Part shown: one piece after another, positions 50,183-52,327 of the stretch
Layout: every line of letters begins with the position of its first letter
How positions within the stretch are numbered: position 1 is the first letter of the stretch
Assembly (NCBI GenBank): GCA_003577105.1
Contig: QEUQ01000012.1
Location: 1 to 52,327, forward strand
Length of the DNA: 52,327 nucleotides
Source: Acidobacteriota bacterium
Lineage (GTDB): Bacteria > Actinomycetota > Acidimicrobiia > ATN3
Reading direction: 5' to 3'
Notes under the pieces: generated by a model
What the model was told of the DNA's origin: nothing
Database searches by the model: none
What the model saw: the letters and a program-made list of their open reading frames with translations, nothing else
Made by a program: the position numbers and the translations under genes

Positions 50183-50683
50183 TCAGTCTGGCGCAGCGAG
50201 AAGATGCAGCACCAGCTTGTCGGGTTTTGACTGACTCAAGTAAGGGGCCGCCGTCGCGTGAAGCTTGATCTCACCGCCCGATGTCGTGTCGTGCAGATGA
50301 ATGATCCTTGATAGGCCCATTCGCGAGATGTGAACGTCGGTCGAGCTTCGGTCAAACGAGATCACCTCATCGCCGGCTGCCTCGCCGTCCCAGTTCAGCA
50401 CCTTGATGGCACTAGATGTGACTACCCCGAGAAGCGCAGGCGTCATGCCATGCTCACGAGCCATCGCCTCCTTGGCAACGTAGCTCCCTACACCTGCGCC
50501 CACACCGGCACCAAGAGGGCCGCCGCCAGCTACATCGCCGGCAGTGGCACCAGTCATGCCACCTACTAACTGGGCCTTGACAAGGTCTTGCCAGCCGAAA
50601 ATACCGGCGGCCAGAACTTGTTCATCTCCGAGAGCTGTCTTGGCCGCGTCAACCAGGTATTCCTCATCTCCAGCGTGCTTCAC
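50183..50683 (-). CDS. Small unknown protein behind the fucosidase gene
   Basis: A 166-residue protein from GTG 50683, 13 bases after the fucosidase stop; a longer frame would overlap that gene by 150 bases and encode a Cys/Ser-rich stretch, so it is rejected. YLVDAAKTALGDEQVLAAGIFGWQDLVKAQLVGGMTGATAGDVAGGGPLGAGVGAGVGSYVAKEAMA contains a glycine-zipper-like segment. The second half (ALLGVVTSSAIKVLNW...VISFDRSSTDVHISRMGLSRIIHLHD) resembles a pleckstrin-like beta domain found in actinobacterial small proteins. No named function. Confidence 0.6.
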   Translation of the reverse strand: MKHAGDEEYLVDAAKTALGDEQVLAAGIFGWQDLVKAQLVGGMTGATAGDVAGGGPLGAGVGAGVGSYVAKEAMAREHGMTPALLGVVTSSAIKVLNWDGEAAGDEVISFDRSSTDVHISRMGLSRIIHLHDTTSGGEIKLHATAAPYLSQSKPDKLVLHLLAAPD

Positions 50684-50696
50684 TTCACAAATCCGT

Positions 50697-52190
50697 TCAC
50701 TGGTTTCCAGCAACTTCGCCGAGCGGGCGCACCCCTCGACTCGGCGAGATTCGCAATACATGTGCAGGTGAGAGCTGCAATCGCTCGGGCAACTCCACGA
50801 GCAAGCGCCCATCATCGACCGACCACTCGATCGGCTCATCCAAGCCAAGCATCTCGACCTCAGTCACCTCCGAAACCGCTAAGTCGCGAATCTCCAGAGT
50901 TCGAGCCGACGGGGTCTCGAGCAGCGCCACACATAGATCGTCGCCAGACCTGAGGAAGCGAACCGGCGTGCCCTGGGTCGTCTCGCCTTCGGCTACCTCC
51001 CACGGCCTGCTGCCCAGAACGGCGCTGCTATTGACGCTCATCCACTCGCCGAGACCGCGAAGGGGCACTTGCTGTTGAAGAGGAATCGACCCGTCTGGCC
51101 CGGGCCCGATGCCGATCAACAAGTTGCCGTTCTTTGAGACAACATCGACGAATGTGCGGACTAACTCGGTCACGGTCACGATATCTTGGGGTCGCTCGTT
51201 GCGGTTGGCGCCGAAGCTGTGCCCGACCCCACGAGTCGCCTCCCACTTCTTCTCCTTGATCTCGTGAAAGACCGCGTACTCAGGTGTTGAAAAGTCGAAA
51301 TGGTTTGCGTTGGGAAACGTCAAGTTCTTGGCGCTCTCGGGCACAAACCTCCAGAGCCGCTGGATCAGCCCGCCGACCCCCTTGGCGATCGCCTCGGTCG
51401 CAATGTTGCGGGGCATCTTTGACTGGATCCATCGGTCGTTGATGACTCCCTCATCCACGGTGTTGTAGTAGTGCGCAAAGAGTGCGGGAACGTCACCCGC
51501 GGGAGGCCAGCAGATGTCGTTCCAGAGGACTGACGGCTGGTACTTGTCGATCAACTCGGCCACGTGAGCCGCGGCGTAGTCTGCATAGGCTTGAGAGCCG
51601 GGGACTGCGAGGGCGGTGTCGGCCGCAGCCCTGATCAGAGCACCGTTATACGGCCAGTCGTACCCGCCTGAGTAGTAGAGGCCCATGCGCATACCCTGGC
51701 TTCGAACCGCCTCAGAAAAATCGCCGACGAGATCACGCTCGGCGTGGTATCGCCCTTTGACCGGATGCTCAATTGATGCCGGCCAAAGGCAAAACCCTTC
51801 GTGGTGCTTGGTGGTGAGCACGACATAGCCCGCACCCGCATCCTTACAAAGGGATGCGAGGCCATCGAGATCCGCGCTATTTGCGCCCTCATTGAATTGG
51901 CCTACGAAGTTGTCGTACTCGAAGTCAGCTCCGTAAGTCTCGCTGTGGTGCAGTTGAGTCGGGCTACCCTCGATTTGCATCGTGTTCAGGTACCACTCGG
52001 CGTACGGATTGTGGCTGAGCATGTAGGCCGGGCCCTTAGCCTTCAGCAGCTCCTGGATATTTCCCACCTGCGGCGCCCACCCCGGCACTGAGTAGAGGCC
52101 CCAATGCAAGAAGACGCCTAGCTTCGCGTCGTCGTACCACTGCGGAACTTCATGTTCGGAGACTGATTCCCAGGTCGGCTCGTAGGTCAC
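50697..52190 (-). CDS. Alpha-L-fucosidase, glycoside hydrolase family 29
   Basis: A 497-residue enzyme that releases L-fucose. The typical landmarks are WYDDAKLGVFLHWGLYSVPGWAP (substrate His and Trp), YVVLTTKHHEGFCLWPA (two His), MGLYYSGGYDW and PSVLWNDICWP, with D225 as the nucleophile; NLLIGIGPGPDGSI precedes the C-terminal beta domain. There is no signal peptide, so it works inside the cell. Together with the GH32 enzyme at 33 kb it points to use of plant or algal sugars. Confidence 0.93.
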   Translation of the reverse strand: MTYEPTWESVSEHEVPQWYDDAKLGVFLHWGLYSVPGWAPQVGNIQELLKAKGPAYMLSHNPYAEWYLNTMQIEGSPTQLHHSETYGADFEYDNFVGQFNEGANSADLDGLASLCKDAGAGYVVLTTKHHEGFCLWPASIEHPVKGRYHAERDLVGDFSEAVRSQGMRMGLYYSGGYDWPYNGALIRAAADTALAVPGSQAYADYAAAHVAELIDKYQPSVLWNDICWPPAGDVPALFAHYYNTVDEGVINDRWIQSKMPRNIATEAIAKGVGGLIQRLWRFVPESAKNLTFPNANHFDFSTPEYAVFHEIKEKKWEATRGVGHSFGANRNERPQDIVTVTELVRTFVDVVSKNGNLLIGIGPGPDGSIPLQQQVPLRGLGEWMSVNSSAVLGSRPWEVAEGETTQGTPVRFLRSGDDLCVALLETPSARTLEIRDLAVSEVTEVEMLGLDEPIEWSVDDGRLLVELPERLQLSPAHVLRISPSRGVRPLGEVAGNQ

Positions 52191-52198
52191 TGCTCAGC

Positions 52199-52327
52199 TC
52201 ATTTCTTTCCTGATTCGAAGCCCTCAGCGAAGAACTCCATGCCGCGCGACTCGTCGAGCACTTCTTGAAGGGCCTTGTGGTGGGTGAGTACATAGAGGGT
52301 GTTTCGTGCTCGAGTGCCAAAGGCGGG
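52199..52327 (-). CDS. C-terminal end of an unknown protein
   Basis: An open frame enters from the right edge and stops at TGA 52199-52201. The last 42 residues (with NTLYVLTHHKALQEVL and ending EFFAEGFESGKK) are helical and resemble the C-terminal tail of several enzyme families, but too little is visible to name one. It lies 8 bases before the fucosidase start on the same strand, so both belong to one operon. Confidence 0.55.
   Translation of the reverse strand, partial: PAFGTRARNTLYVLTHHKALQEVLDESRGMEFFAEGFESGKK

Noticed and set aside
1-52327. CRISPR array, rRNA, intact tRNA, transposase or integrase
   Set aside because: I looked for regularly spaced short repeats, rRNA cores, complete cloverleaf sequences and recombinase motifs and found none in the window. 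The only long regular repeats are the coding 123-bp units.

Overview
The window reads as a chromosomal segment of a moderately GC-rich actinomycete-type bacterium. The lineage call rests on a DinB-fold mycothiol-type (MDMPI) enzyme at 17.2 kb, an F420-type luciferase-like oxidoreductase at 47.6 kb, frequent GTG/TTG starts and many short-overlap gene pairs. An exact genus cannot be read from the sequence. There is no rRNA, intact tRNA, transposase, integrase or CRISPR array in view.

Region A (1-12.3 kb) is a defence island. Next to a partial unknown gene on the minus strand lies a type I restriction-modification operon in an unusual order: hsdR, hsdS, tcmP, a Gp37/Gp68-like three-cysteine protein, hsdM, then a 1199-residue protein with an Mrr-like nuclease head (D...QxK), a STAND-like P-loop NTPase and a long helical C-terminal part. 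The genes share one strand and several overlap by 4 bases. The island's right side ends close to a 3' half of a tRNA-Met-like sequence (12276-12319), as expected for an attachment site left by an integrative element. I consider this operon the most interesting content of the window.

Region B (12.3-24.6 kb) is a decaying accessory zone rich in toxin-antitoxin modules: AbiE (toxin gene broken by one in-frame TAG), VapBC, a MazF-type toxin with a small upstream ORF, and an XRE/nucleotidyltransferase pair. It also holds a second tRNA-like 3' fragment, a gene interrupted by a 66-bp insertion-duplication with an in-frame stop, an XRE remnant, a secreted beta-propeller protein built of eight exact 123-bp repeats, and a TetR/membrane-protein pair around a 15-bp-arm palindrome. 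An isocitrate/isopropylmalate-type dehydrogenase follows, preceded by a truncated internal-deletion copy of the acyl-CoA dehydrogenase found 3 kb further on.

Region C (24.7-37.1 kb) mixes metabolism with accessory genes: an orphan ABC substrate-binding lipoprotein, acyl-CoA dehydrogenase, TM2 and DUF2752-like membrane proteins, TesB-type thioesterase, an N-terminally truncated MFS carrier behind a DUF4143-type ATPase, a GH32 fructosidase, a FAD oxidoreductase, and hipBA with two matching operators.

Region D (37.2 kb to the end) looks like ordinary chromosome: ilvD, a DAO-type oxidoreductase with a divergent TetR regulator, a pentapeptide-repeat protein, a histidine-rich membrane protein, a CRTAC1-like FG-GAP protein, cupin, ATP-grasp ligase, DUF2817 peptidase, an F420 oxidoreductase with an ABM monooxygenase, a PNPOx-like protein, and a GH29 alpha-L-fucosidase followed by a small unknown gene. 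All calls are from reading the sequence; no database search was run.
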